Positions 52,351 through 64,000 of a stretch of 64,000 nt of DNA are shown here, piece by piece. Each line of letters opens with the position of its first letter. The first letter of the stretch is position 1. The DNA is from Mesostigma viride. Lineage: Eukaryota; Streptophyta; Mesostigmatophyceae; Mesostigmatales; Mesostigmataceae. The position numbers were made by a program, and so were the translations under genes. The notes beneath the pieces were generated by a model that worked only from the letters and a program-made list of their open reading frames with translations, did no database searches and was not told the DNA's origin. The stretch covers positions 3,577,454 through 3,641,453 of the forward strand of contig RPFO01000041.1 of assembly GCA_009746045.1 (NCBI GenBank), read 5' to 3'.

Positions 52351-54878
52351 TGTCGCGTCCGTGATCTATCACGTCCGCAATTCAGATTTTAGCGAAATTC
52401 CGACGTCCGCAGCCTTGTGCGGGTTGCTATACCGCGGCCCGGTACTGACGCCGCGGATCTCAATTGTACTCACGCGCCAAGTCCGCTGAATTTGCTGACG
52501 GAACTTTTGGGCGGACCTGAATTTCACTGGCATTCGTCACAAGGGCAGTTTGCCGAATACTGGTACACAGCAAGCTGGCGAGGCGCTGAGCAGCTGTGCA
52601 ATTTCAGGATGTCAACGTGGGACACCAGACACAAATGCAAGGAAGCCCCAGGCGGTGCCTGGCATGGCCGATAGATTTGCCCTTGTATATTTGTGTTCGC
52701 TTGACAGATAAAGCTTGAAGTTTAGCTTGTCGGAAATTAGACAATGTTATGATTGGCTGATGTCTAAAGTGGCGCTAGTGGCGCCAGCCGCCAGGCTTGA
52801 GCTTTGAGCAGTATAGAAGGATGAGCAACGAACCATGGTGGTCGTTGTTCGTCCGTTTCTCTCCCTCACAACTGGTTTGTTGTCTTCATGGGGTGAAATA
52901 GTTCGAGCAGCCCGGAGCAGCCCCCGTGAGTGGTTGCATGCAGTCAGTTGCCATGAGGATGGACTGACGGATACGACAATGTATTGGTTTTGTTAAGAAT
53001 GTGTGTAAGACTGAGAACGAGACAAGGGACAGGGCCTTCGGGCACCCTGGTCGTCGTTGGCAAGAATGCCAGTAGGAACTAGGTCGGGAACACACGCGCA
53101 CTGCCGCCACAAGGGGCCTGCAGTGGCGTCACCCAAGGGCCTCACAGCTGCTCTTATAACTACAACATTACAACTCGACAGTCTTTGTAATTCGTCATGT
53201 ATCTCATTGGAATTGAAAGGTCTTTTGGTTGCTTTGATGATGCATATAAAGCATTGTCTCAAGAATCGGCTGATTGGGCCGGATTGCCTGTCATGAAGGT
53301 GGCGGTGCCGTAAAGGACCGCACCTTACATTCTCATTTTAAACCGACGAACAACTCATGATGGGTTTAGTCCGCGGCCAGCTTGGGGATTCCTCCTGCTT
53401 CACCCGGGGAAGCACAAGGAAGAGGTTATTGCTTAGCCTTCAAAAGCAGCTGAAGAGGTTAGGCTTTTCCCTGTAAAAAAGCCATTGAAGGGGTTATTGC
53501 TAAGCCTTTAAAAGCATGCATGTTAAGTTTGTTGCTGATCCTGGAAAAGCATCTTTGAGAAGCTGGATTTTTTTTTTCTTTTTTGCTGCTGCCCATGGAA
53601 TGACGCCCTCTTTGGGCTTCCTTCTTTTGTGTGAGATGCCTTTCTTTCACTTTTTGCTCTCACGTTGTTGTGAGCTAAATAGTGGGGGGGGGAGGTGGCA
53701 TATCTCACACATGATTACTGCTGATAGTGGATGCATTCCAAGTAGCGGTAATGACCAGTCCAGGATGATATGGCACGCAAACGCGACAGCTGTCGCGTCC
53801 GTGATCTATCACGTCCGCAATTCAGATTTTAGCGAAATTCCGACGTCCGCAGCCTTGTGCGGGTTGCTATACCGCGGCCCGGTACTGACGCCGCGGATCT
53901 CAGTTGTACTCACGCGCCAAGTCCGCTGAATTTGCTGACGGAACTTTTGGGCGGACCTGAATTTCACTGGCATTCGTCACAAGGGCAGTTTGCCGAATAC
54001 TGGTACACAGCAAGCTGGCGAGGCGCTGAGCAGCTGTGCAATTTCAGGATGTCAACGTGGGACACCAGACACAAATGCAAGGAAGCCCCAGGCGGTGCCT
54101 GGCATGGCCGATAGATTTGCCCTTGTATATTTGTGTTCGCTTGACAGATAAAGCTTGAAGTTTAGCTTGTCGGAAATTAGACAATGTTATTATGATTGGC
54201 TGATGTCTAAAGTGGCGCTAGTGGCGCCAGCCGCCAGGCTTGAGCTTTGAGCAGTATAGAAGGATGAGCAACGAACCATGGTGGTCGTTGTTCGTCCGTT
54301 TCTCTCCCTCACAACTGCTGGTTTGTTGTCTTCATGGGGTGAAATAGTTCGAGCAGCCCGGAGCAGCCCCCGTGAGTGGTTGCATGCAGTCAGTTGCCAT
54401 GAGGATGGACTGACGGATACGACAATGTACTGGTTTTGTTAAGAATGTGTGTAAGACTGAGAACGAGACAAGGGACAGGGCCTTCGGGCACCCTGGTCGT
54501 CGTTGGCATGCATGCCAGTAGGAACTAGGTCGGGAACACACGCGCACTGCCGCCACAAGGGGCCTGCAGTGGCGTCACCCGGCAAGGGGCCTCACAGCTG
54601 CTCTTATAACTACAACATTACAACTCGACAGTCTTTGTAATTCGTCATGTATCTCATTGGAATTGAAAGGTCTTTTGGTTGCTTTGATGATGCATATAAA
54701 GCATTGTCTCAAGAATCGGCTGATTGGGCCGGATTGCCTGTCATGAAGGTGGCGGTGCCGTAAAGGACCGCACCTTACATTCTCATTTCATATCTCACAC
54801 ATGATTACTGCTGATAGTGGATGCATTCCAAGTAGCAGTAATGACCAGTCCAGGATGATATGGCACGCAAACGCGACA
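52351..54878 (+). mobile_element. Dimeric inverted-repeat DNA transposon, locus 2
   Basis: The first copy (52351-53788) begins TGTCGCGT and ends ACGCGACA. Spacer GC (53789-53790) follows, then a second copy (53791-54878) with an internal deletion near 54787. The dimer as a whole is flanked by the 4-bp duplication TGGA (52347-52350, 54879-54882). The locus 1 dimer at 11126-12638 has the same orientation and spacer but a different deletion in its second copy. Confidence 0.8.
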
Positions 54879-54882
54879 TGGA

Positions 54883-55978
54883 CATTCCTAGAAAGATGGG
54901 TGAACATGCCAATGATGCCATGGATGACCTATACACAGCAGTTGCTGGCCGACCTAGTGGCTGCATGTGCTGCGACACCCGGAAGGGCCAGGCCATTGAG
55001 CTCTATGCCCCCCACCTGCCTGATGGCATCGCCAGCATCGACGACAGTCGCCGAAATGAATGAGCCCCAGCTCCGACTCTCTGTTCTTTTGAGCCACGCG
55101 CAGGCCCCCAGCCTCTAGGCTCTCATATCCGCCAGCACGGCGCGATGCCCCACAAGGCTCCGCCAGCACATGTAAGCGGGCTTCCCCGGAAGCTGACCTG
55201 CACCAGCTCAACCAGATCGAGCGTCGCAGCGATGGCTGTACAGATCGGCGGCACTGTCGGCTACCTTGCTCAAGGACACCTCGGCCCTGCACACCAGCCT
55301 GGCCGAGGTGAAGGCAGCCATGACTGCTTCGCCCCCGCCAGCAGCTCAACCGCTCTCTAGCTATCAGTGCAGCTATGGTGAAGCAGGCAGACATGGCCAA
55401 CATGATGGCAGATGCCGCCAGGAGGGGGGGCCGCGGCGGCCCACAAGACCGCGATGGAAGACGACCATCGCTCGCGCAGTATAGTGGTGCGTTTCTTCGC
55501 GGTAGGGGGTCCGCATGAGACGGACACCATGCTCGCAACTCAGCTGCACAGGAAGCTCATCACTCAGAGGCTTCATCTGGGCAATGATCACATTCACATT
55601 CAGTCGGCCGCATGGATGGAGCCCTGGCCAGCCTGGCCCCGGCCCATCCGTGTGACCTTCGCGAATGTTGCCAGCAAGGTGAAAGTCCTTCAAGCTCGTC
55701 ATCACCTGAAAGGACGGGGCGACCCCAGCATCGACGACCTGCTCTCCCCATGCAGAGCAGCTCCGAGACAAGAATGCCCTGCTGCTAGCTACCGAGGAAG
55801 CAGCAGATGCCCGGAGGCGCAGGGTTCGCGTCTTCGTATGCCTCATCGGCGACCGCCCTACCCTTTTCATCAACGGGGTCCGCACCAATGTGGCTGCCCC
55901 CAAGAAGAAGCAGAAGGTGCAGCACCCGCCGGCCTCTGGAGCATCGTCGTCAACGCACGTCCCCGGTGAGGATGGCGC
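54883..55978 (+). pseudogene. LINE carboxy-terminal remnant and ORF1-like region
   Basis: Frames are broken throughout. The best-preserved part (about 55456-55730) encodes SRSIVVRFFAVGG and RPIRVTFANVASKVKVLQAR, resembling the nucleic-acid-binding core of L1-type ORF1 proteins. A basic KKKQKV stretch follows near 55905. Several frameshifts make it non-functional. Confidence 0.5.
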
Positions 55979-56379
55979 CCCGGCGGTAAGGGCACAGTGA
56001 ACCTCGCGGCCTCGCGGTAGAATAGACTTCGGGCACAGCCTTTATTAATAAATAGGCCCCTTTCCATCTCCATGCCACGCCGTGTGCCGGAGCATGATCG
56101 AGATGCAAGGTCACCAGGCAGGCCACGTTCGACGGCTCCCGCCAATTTTCCAGGCTAACACGCCTCCTAGCCCGCCTTGCATGAGCGGGACGAGGCGCAG
56201 TCGACACGCCGGCGACCCCAGAAAGGTCGGAAAGGAATCATATCCAACCTGAAGGAAAGACTCCATGCGTTGAAAAGCATTATACCCCACTCGCCATCCA
56301 CCTCCTCCACCCCTTCCACCCCCGGCCACCTCCATCACTACCCTTCTCCACCCCCACCCCCCCGCTAATAGGGCCGAAC

Positions 56380-57486
56380 GGCCCATTCTTGGTAAATATT
56401 GCTAGCTTTAATGTGCGCACCCTCCGTGCAGATCCTTCGACCAGCAGCGGCACCCCAGAACGTCAACGCGCGTCGACGAGCTGATCGCCCTGCCAGTGTG
56501 TCGACAACCAGATTGCCGTCCTCGGAGTCCATGCTGAGCCGGATCGACGCTCCGTCGACCCACAGCAAGGCTGCCGGGTCAACGGGCTTATGGTTGACGA
56601 CCTCCGCGCATGCAGGCTGGCGATTCCACTATGGTAGAGGCGCCACGCCGGGCCAAGCCGGTGTGGGCATTCTGTAATCACCGGCTGCCAGCATCAGCCC
56701 ACCTCCAGTCCATCGTGCTAAGGTCCCCGTGTATGCTAGTGGCCACTTTTGCGGCCGCTGAAGGGCATGGCTCACCATACGCTCACCGTGGTCGTGGGCT
56801 ATATGCGCCGGCACATGCGGGTCGAGATCAGGCGGAAGTTTACATACGTGCCGCCTTCTTCAGCGCCCTCAAGGCGGAGGAGCCTGGGCGCCAGCACCCC
56901 AGCTCGGCACTTCCTGGTCATCAGCTGCTCGACGCCAACGCCACGCTGCCCGTCGGCACCGGCGGCGCTCAGTACGCCCACAGTCTTGAACACGACGGCC
57001 AACGGTAACACGGATCTCAATTTTTCGAATCTGTTGGCACCGTCGTATGAGAATCTGTGCTGGTTCAATGCCTGCAATGCTTCGATCTTTCGCACATCCC
57101 GCCCAACAGCTTGCCACCTTCTTTGGGCCGTCGGATCGGGTGGTCTGCCATGACTATATCTGCAGTACGCGCCAGGCTCAACGCCCCTCTGTTGTGGACG
57201 CTCGCGTGCTGCAAGATTCTGTCAGCACGGTGGATTCCGACCACCGACTAGTGCTCGCGCGTATCAGATTGCGGTTTCCCGGCGTGAAACCGTCGCGACA
57301 ACTGGCGCCGCAGCCCGATCTCAAGGTGCTCCGGAGGGTACTGAAGGACTATGCCGACAACATGTCAGCAGAGGAGCAGGCCGCCATGACGCACCGGGAC
57401 GAGTTCCTGGCAGTCCTCAACGCCAGGGGCAGTCGACAGCAGTTACACGCCAACCGCCCCCAGGTGACTTTTCAGACTGTGGTCCT
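56380..57486 (+). pseudogene. LINE APE endonuclease, copy 3
   Basis: Near 56390 the sequence reads NIASFNVRTL, the usual start of APE-type LINE endonucleases. It continues in shifting frames through LLDANATLPVGTGG (about 56925) to DYICSTRQAQ and VDSDHRLVLARIRLRFP (about 57150-57290). The SDH catalytic block is present. It is interrupted at about 57487 by an LTR-like block. Confidence 0.7.
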
Positions 57487-58286
57487 TGTTGAAAAAGTAG
57501 AGGAAACTAATGGGTTTTACACAATGCCTTTTGCTTGGCCTTGCTACCCTTGCACCTTGCAGGTGATGAAAGACTGAGCTTGAAGAAAATGGAAGAGAGA
57601 CCAGAAAAAGAGTTTTATTTCATAGGTTTAGAGGTTAGGAAAAGAGGTTGAATGGAGGTTCAATGGAGGTTCAATGGAGGTTCAATAGAGGTGCAATAGA
57701 GGTGCAATAGAGGTTCCTGCCCTTAGGGGGCAGTTTCCTTTTATACCTTTTAGGCTAGGAAGGATGACATCAGCAATGACATCATCACAGAAGCTTGTAG
57801 AAACATCCTAGCATATTCCTAGCATATTCCCAGCATATTCTCAGTATATTCCAGGAATATTCCTGGCATAGTCTTATAACATTCCTAGAACATTCTAGAC
57901 ATGATCCAATGAGCTGGCATAATAGCTAGATGCCAAGTGTCTACGTAATAATGTGCCACATAACATAATAAAGTGACACATCTCTTTTCCTTGGAGTGAC
58001 AAGTGTCATGCAATGAGTCTACCCACTTGTCATAATGTAAGTCATAACATGTGTCATCATGAGCTGCCAACACTTGTCAGCTCATGGACCAAACACTTGT
58101 CCACTAGGCCATAGCACCACTTGTCAATCAAATACGTGATGCTACTAGGCTTACTCAGGGTACAAGTCATCCATGTCCAAGTATAGGACTAATAATGGCA
58201 TATGAATATTGATCAGCTCATTGAGCCCAATCCATCTAGCTCATCATAGCTATCAAATTCCCAGTCCATAGGGAACAAATCCAACA
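57487..58286 (-). repeat. Solo-LTR-like AT-rich insertion in the LINE
   Basis: The block starts TGTTGAAAAAG and ends CAAATCCAACA, so on the minus strand it runs TGTTGG to CAACA, as LTRs do. It separates two pieces of one LINE ORF2. It contains a tandem AGGTTCAATGG array (about 57645-57715) and repeated CTAGCATATTC motifs. I found no clear flanking duplication, so the ends are approximate. Confidence 0.55.
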
Positions 58287-58319
58287 AGAAATAAATCAGG
58301 CTGGGATATATTGTGGCCA

Positions 58320-58905
58320 GGTGGATATAATATCCCTAGCAGTCCTACGCGGTATCGCTGCCAAGTACCGCCTGGCTGCCCGCGCACCCTCCCCGCCGCC
58401 TCCGCGCCGACCGCTCGCTGTCCACCGCCAAGCATGCACCGACAGTGGTCGCCGCCAGGCAGCTGCCTCGCCGCAACAGGGACCCGACCGCCAAGCCTCG
58501 TCTGCAAGCAGCTATGCGGGTCGCCTACTACGAGCAAGCCGAGAAGACCGACACTCAGCAGATGGTCAAGGACCTGCGCACCTGCCAGCAGAAGAATAAT
58601 GGGGCCTGGTTTTGGAACAAGCGCCTCCGAGTCCGGGGCACCCGGATGGCCTCAGCCGACCCCACCGCCACGACGTACCCGGGGCTCCGGCCAAGCGGCT
58701 CTGCACTTAAGCTGCGGCCATTGCAGAGGTCTTGGGGACGGCTGCGCCGCCCCAGCCTGGCAATTGCTACCAGCCGCCGCCGCCCGCCAGGCTGCCCTGG
58801 CACGGCAGGCGGCCCAGCCGCGGGCCCCCGGCCCAGCCCCGGGTCAGCGGCGCGCCACCTAGCGCGCGCCCCCCCGCTGATCGGCCCACTCGGCGACCCC
58901 GGCGT
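58320..58905 (+). pseudogene. LINE RT amino-terminal fragment, copy 3
   Basis: It continues the endonuclease copy after the LTR-like block. A frame with VAARQLPRRNRDPT and MRVAYYEQAEKTD corresponds to the region before the RT fingers (compare AVIQARQALRDNNDP at about 2165-2205). It is cut off by the ACTAAT-rich repeat. Confidence 0.6.
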
Positions 58906-58912
58906 ACAGGGT

Positions 58913-59366
58913 CGACGCACTTCCTTAGTGATTGCACTAATTCGGTAAGATTAGTACGGTCGATTGTACTAATGACTCGAGGTTGCGAGCCCGGGTCCGA
59001 TCGGATACTCGTACTAATCTGTCGAAATTGGGGGTTTTCGACTTCAGTGACTTCAGTCATTAGTACGGCCCTGCAGCCCCTGCTCCACTGAAAGTTATTG
59101 ACCCGAGTCATTAGTGCACGTAACGTACTAACCGTTCGCATGATTAGCACATTGAATGATGTCAGACTAACGAGCCGATTTCATTGTACTAATGAAGCAA
59201 GTTCACACTAAAGAAGCGATTTTGGCGTGCTAACTAGAAGCGATTCTGGCACAGTAACGAAGCGATTCTGGCACTAACGAAGCGAACTCAAGAATCGCTA
59301 ATGCCAGCCTGTACATATTGTGCCTCCTTTCGTGCTGCGTGCAGCAATGGCCACCGCGAGTGAGTA
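58913..59366. repeat. ACTAAT-motif-rich repeat, copy 1
   Basis: It is shared with 62480-62948, beginning CGACGCACTTC and ending near CGTGCAGCAATGGCCACC. About 14 short ACTAA(T/C) or complementary ATTAGT motifs occur in both orientations at uneven spacing. No TG..CA ends or target duplication are seen. Confidence 0.75.
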
Positions 59367-59424
59367 GACGGTTATCTGGCTGATAAACAATAATCAATAG
59401 TGTGGTTGCAATCAATTTGGGCAC

Positions 59425-60976
59425 TGTCGGCCTTGCAGGAAGCGAGCACGTACTTCTGCGCCTGACAGATCCCGAATGCGCACCATCTGGGCATCAAATT
59501 CCTTCATGTACATTTTCCCTAAACGATCGACTTGGTACCCTGTTGCAGAGTGCCAAAGGCTAATCTATCCTGCCAATCTGCATCAGGAGGAACAAGATGG
59601 CTCTCTAACCGCTCAATTCTGCTACAGAGTGAGGATATGCATGAGAGGCCAAGGATTCACACTGAATGAGGGTTGCAAGCTCAGAGGTAATGCAGGTGGT
59701 GAGATAATGAGGGACCAACACTGCATCCTGAAGGGAGACGCAATCTATTATGATTTTGCCACGACTCTGTGTTTTGAGTCAGCAGCATAATAAAGGTGAA
59801 AAACTGTTGAGGGGTAGACTTGACATCTAGTTTAGGAAGGTTAGCAAAGAGGGGAAGAGCAGGGGGCTTAGGAGGATGGGAAGGATCGGATCTACCCATA
59901 GGGCCACTGTCTTCCACTGCTACATATGCTGGATAGAAGGAAGGGAGAGGATAGCTAGGTTTTGGATAAAGGTCTAGACGGGCCGGGCCACCGTTTCAGG
60001 CTGGTGCCCATAGGAGAAGGGGACAGTATAGGCTTCACGGAGGGAAGAATAGGCAAAATGGTCATAATTTCTGTCATCCAGGGGCATGGTGCTAAAATCA
60101 CTATTAACTTCTACATTAACTCTGCTATACACGGGAAGGAACCTGGGCAGCCTCGTAGGCCGTGTCAGGGTAGGACCAAGAAGCAGGAGGGTGAAAGGGA
60201 ACTGCACTAGGGCGACCAGAAGGGCCTACAGGGGCAGGGTTGCGACCCATGTTATAAGCAGGGATGGAAGAACCAGGATGAGGTTGAGGCCTAGAAACAT
60301 TCTCAGGAAGTGAGGACCTAGTTGAGGGTTGAGCCAAGGTTGCAGGAGGGGCAGGGGCCTGGTTCAAGGTGAAAGAAGGGTCTTCACTAAATCTGACACG
60401 CATACATACGTTGTTCAAAGGTTTGAGGGGTAACAGAGGAACGACGACGACCACTAGTGGGAGGGGAAGGAGGTGAGGTACGTAGGATACCCTGAGGAGT
60501 GAGGTGACGTACATGTACCGTTTTCAATGAGTCCCGTCTATTACCACTAGTATTTTTGTTGTTGTTATTAGTAGTATTAGTAGTATTATTATTGGTAGGT
60601 AGAGTAGGGGACATCTCTCCACCCACTGGATCCATATTTAATCTCAGGAAAACAATTAAGGTTTTAATAAGAAAATTACAGGAACCTAAAATACAGCAAG
60701 GGAAATAAAAAGGAAAAACCTGTAGTGATCCTAAGAAAAGGAAAACAATTGAAATCAATCCTTTTTAACAACAGTAATAGAGAGGGAACCAAATTCCAAG
60801 GTGAGGGGAGTGTCCACACTAGAAGAAGAGGATACAGCACGTCGAGGGGGTGACGAAGGAGGAGTAGCAAACACTAGAGATTCCACAGGAGGACGAACAT
60901 GAGGAGTAGGGCGTACATGTAGACCTAGATCTGATTCACTATGGGCTAACAATAAGGAAATGCTGAGCTTCTTCAA
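59425..60976 (-). pseudogene. AT-rich gag-like retroelement fragment
   Basis: Minus-strand frames from 60976 leftward include LLLAHSESDLGLHVRP, then MDPVGGEMSPTLPTNNN (start about 60635), SGRRRSSVTPQTFEQRM, NVSRPQPHPGSSIP and LPKLDVKSTPQQFFTF. They occur in several frames and look like a degenerate gag with a disordered amino terminus. Base composition and Asn/Thr-rich repeats differ sharply from the GC-rich LINE DNA. Confidence 0.4.
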
Positions 60977-61189
60977 AGGTCATAAATTTCTTATACCTAA
61001 TGTCAAGGACATGGTCCTTGTATTTGTACCCACCTGACCTGGCTAGATAGATAGAGGCTCTTGTACAGGAGCCACTGTTCTTTATCCCGTTGGATTTGGC
61101 CTACAAATGAGAAAGTTGTGGCCAGTTTTAGTAATCAGGGATTAGTACCTATGCCAAGTGGATCCTTATAGGCACCTGACAAATCTATC

Positions 61190-61760
61190 TATGTCAGCTG
61201 ACCTATGACATGTCAGATGAGAATCTATGACAGGACAGCTGACTGATTGACATGTACACTGTGCATGTCAGATGTGGCGCTGATATGTTCACGCCAGATT
61301 TACTTCATCATCATCAGATCACACATAGAGGGATCTTTTATTAAATAGTTAGATTACTGTGCAGCAGTTACAAGATAAGACTGTACAGCAGTTACAAGAT
61401 AAGGCTGTACAGCAGTTACAAGATAAGATTTATTCTTGTCTAGATCTGATTGGTAGCCTGTACACTGACCTAACCTGATTGGTGGCCTGAGTATTACATG
61501 AGAATATTCCTAGGCACATTCCTAGCCAGCCAATCAGGTCATTCCAGTTTTCTGCCTGTGTTTTTTCCTCGAGTTAATAAAACAACTGAGGAGCCTTGCC
61601 CAAGGTACTCCTCACTATCATTCTGCCTCAAACTGAGTCTCTGTCTCTTTGCTCCCATCCTCCATAGCCTGTACCTGCAAGGACAGGCACATTTGGGTTT
61701 CAATCACAACTTAGCATGCATTGTAGAGGGCAAACCCATTAGTTCTTTCAACACCTAATG
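61190..61760. repeat. Probable LTR or promoter region of the AT-rich element
   Basis: It contains three copies of TGTACAGCAGTTACAAGATA (about 61358-61430), several TGTCAG/TGACATG motifs and an AATAAAA signal near 61577 followed by CT-rich sequence. The other LTR is not in the window, so this is tentative. Confidence 0.35.
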
Positions 61761-62479
61761 ACGTTGTAGGCACGGTTTTGCACTATCTTCCTATAGCATC
61801 AGACCAAGAGAGAAAAATCGAGGACCACTGAGGCGTGATTACTACGTAGTATTTACTGCTAAACTATTCTCGCTAGACGAATGGGAAGGAGCACTAGTAA
61901 ACGAACGCCGTTGGTTCATGATAACTCACCTGGTAGGTCTTGTGACGTCAAGCTAGGAGAATGAGGAGCAGGCAGCTGATCTAGGGTGTCTGAAACCGAA
62001 CCATAGTGACGACGCACGCAGGTACGAGAATTCCAGCGCCGGTCGTAAGTATCCAGTTCAAGAGCTCTGCATCAGGCGAAGGGCGTCTAGATACAAAACA
62101 TGCAAGGTACAGAAAGGCGTAATCTACGAGACGCTACTCGTCTCACTACCGTGGAATGAAAAGTCAAACCTAACTATGGCAGAAAAACAGCAACGTAAAG
62201 AAAACATCATTGTCAAAGGAGGAGCGGGAACTATCTAATGAGGGTTTTCCGCTATGAGCAGGTCTAATTACTAGCCAGGCGTGTCCCGAATCGGGCAGCA
62301 CTACTCTGCTAGCTTGCCGGCGACCCGCCCATTACCTGGCAAGGATGTGTCGTCTTCGTATTCCCGGTCGCGGAAGGTTAGGGGTGTGAATGGATTCTGC
62401 TGCAAGGGATGGTCGTCACGTTCACTACCTAAACTACCTCCGATACCATTGTTAATTGCGGCTCTGTACTCTACAGGGG
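61761..62479. other. Unassigned region before the second ACTAAT repeat
   Basis: A 20-codon frame starting MAEKQQRKENII at about 62177 ends at 62239. Nothing else can be supported. Confidence 0.3.
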
Positions 62480-62948
62480 CGACGCACTTCATAAGTGATT
62501 GCACTAATTCAGAAGATTAGTACATTCGATTGTACTAACGACTCGAGGTTGCGATCCCGGGTCCGATCGGATACTCGTACTAATCTGTCGAATTTGGGGG
62601 GTTGTCGACTTCAGTTACTTCGGTCGTTAGTACGGCCCTGCTCCACTGAAAGTTATTGACCCGAGTCATTAGTGCATCCGCCCGTGCACGTCTGAAATTC
62701 GCACTAACCTCCCGACTCATTAGCACGTAACGTACTAACCGTTCGCATGATTAGCACATTGAATCTTGTCAGACTAACGAACCGATTTCATTGTACTAAT
62801 GAAGCGAATTCATACTAATGAAGTGATTCTGGCGTGCTAAAGAAGCGAGTCTGGCGCACTAACGAAGCGAACTCCAGAATCGCTAATGCCAGCCTGTTTT
62901 GTGTGGCCTTTCGTGCTGCGTGCAGCGATGGCCACCGTGAGCGAGTTC
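62480..62948. repeat. ACTAAT-motif-rich repeat, copy 2
   Basis: A direct repeat of 58913-59366 with an extra short segment containing two more motifs (near 62690-62720). The two copies could be LTRs of the AT-rich element between them or two insertions of one MITE family. Confidence 0.75.
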
Positions 62949-63097
62949 TTTTAATTGTGTATACAGTTTCTGGATCTTACGTGCATAAGATTGAGGAAAC
63001 ATGGATGATATCTTGCAGGCGGCCATGGCGCATGCCGGCAGTGCTGAGCCGGAGCGAGGCGTGCCTGCAGACACGACTGCCGCTGCGCAGGCCGGAA

Positions 63098-64000
63098 TCG
63101 GGGTTCTTTGAACGGAGTTTCTTCTATACGTGAATGCGGGAACAAGAGGCCGCTGGATGAGCGGCTTATAGGTCGTAGTGTTTTCTCGTAGCTGTTTGGC
63201 TAGAGCTTTTGTGATTAGTAGATGCAGTATAGTGCATGGTTGAAAAATGAATTAAATAAAATGTGCGTTCCGCGCTTGGGTTGCTTATACCCGGGCGGAA
63301 CGGGGCGTGAGGTGCAGTGCCCCTGAAAAGAACAACCTACGCATTATTTAATACTAGCCGTGCAGATTCGGGATATTCTACCCCCGGTCTGTACGGTTAG
63401 CGTCTTACTAGCATCACTGAACATAAGGGTTTAATGACGTCAGTCAGCTAGGGATAAGGGAGGTTTTGCGACTAAAAGCCGCTCTGGCTGGTTTTGTCGG
63501 CCTCTTTCTTTGCTCGTTGTCGTTGCGGCGGCAGCCGCAGCTATGGGTGCTGCGCGGAGCAAAATCCCCAAAGCACTGGTTGCACCGGCCACTTGGCCAG
63601 TGGTGAGACTTCCAGTTGTTAACCGGCCAGGCGTAGTTCCTCGCCCGGTTAACTAAAAGAAAAGAAAATGATTACCTCCGGTCCGCACCTTTTCCCCAGC
63701 TTGGGGTCTTTGGTGGGCCGGGTGCTGTGACAGGTGCTCAACTGTCGCTTGGTCGGCCCAGTGCGCGAGCTGGTGCTCCGTACCTGGGGATGCTTGCACC
63801 CCGGGTTGGAGCCGGATGGCTGGCACTGGCGACCCGTGTCTCGGTCCGCGGCCTGAGGCTTTTTCTTCGGAAATTGCTGCTGGCCAGCAAACTTTGCAAT
63901 TGCCTTCTGCCGAGGGGGGGGTGGTTGGGGCTGGGGACGGCGATGGGAAAAGCGCCTAAGCTAGAACTTTTTTCCCCACGCATAGAAACCTCGGGGGGGA
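63098..64000 (+). mobile_element. PAT-like element family 1, second copy (runs off the window)
   Basis: Repeat A1 at 63098-63515 matches 5573-5990 nearly base for base, and the interior that follows matches 5991 onward. It interrupts a short frame (MDDILQAAMAHAGSAEPERG, from about 63003), whose origin is unknown. The B1A2B2 end would lie beyond 64000. Confidence 0.85.

Overview
The window is a repeat-rich eukaryotic chromosome segment. It contains two complete, intron-rich host genes whose small GC-rich exons are separated by introns of up to 5.4 kb. I infer a green alga (chlorophyte). The reasons are a plant-type 149-residue GNA1, GC-rich exons, a TGTAA polyadenylation-like motif after one gene, and DIRS/PAT-like retrotransposons. 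No species can be named from sequence alone. There are no bacterial features, rRNA genes, CRISPR arrays or operons.

Layout: 1-8660 is an LTR retrotransposon on the minus strand (608-609 bp LTRs, 5-bp target duplication CCATA, gag but no pol). It has been invaded by a 5'-truncated LINE (1481-5107) and by a short PAT-like element (5573-7533). 8661-14970 holds an older gag remnant, a tail repeat, several truncated LINE 3' ends and a dimeric inverted-repeat transposon. 14975-23244 is a PAT-like tyrosine-recombinase retrotransposon (gag, RT-RNase H, recombinase) with textbook split direct repeats. It carries a nested 1.8-kb non-autonomous PAT element, a 211-bp SINE-like insertion and an internal tandem duplication.

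The host genes lie head to head. GNA1 (glucosamine-6-phosphate N-acetyltransferase) runs on the minus strand from 33032 to 23952 in 7 exons. A DNAJB12/14-type ER J-protein with DUF1977 runs on the plus strand from 34519 to 49701 in 8 exons (404 residues). All splice phases agree in both. Their introns host hAT-like, TTAA-specific and other inverted-repeat elements, minisatellites, and a gag-integrase element with no visible reverse transcriptase (39872-44271). A pogo-like MITE sits in the 1.5-kb shared promoter interval.

50225-64000 is again mostly mobile DNA: LINE fragments, a second dimer of the inverted-repeat transposon, a solo-LTR-like block, an AT-rich gag-bearing retroelement, a pair of 0.46-kb repeats packed with ACTAAT motifs, and the 5' part of another PAT-like element that runs off the window.

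The least expected pattern is that at least six of the 13 introns contain extra copies of their own exon-intron junction (last exon bases plus 5' splice site) a short distance downstream.
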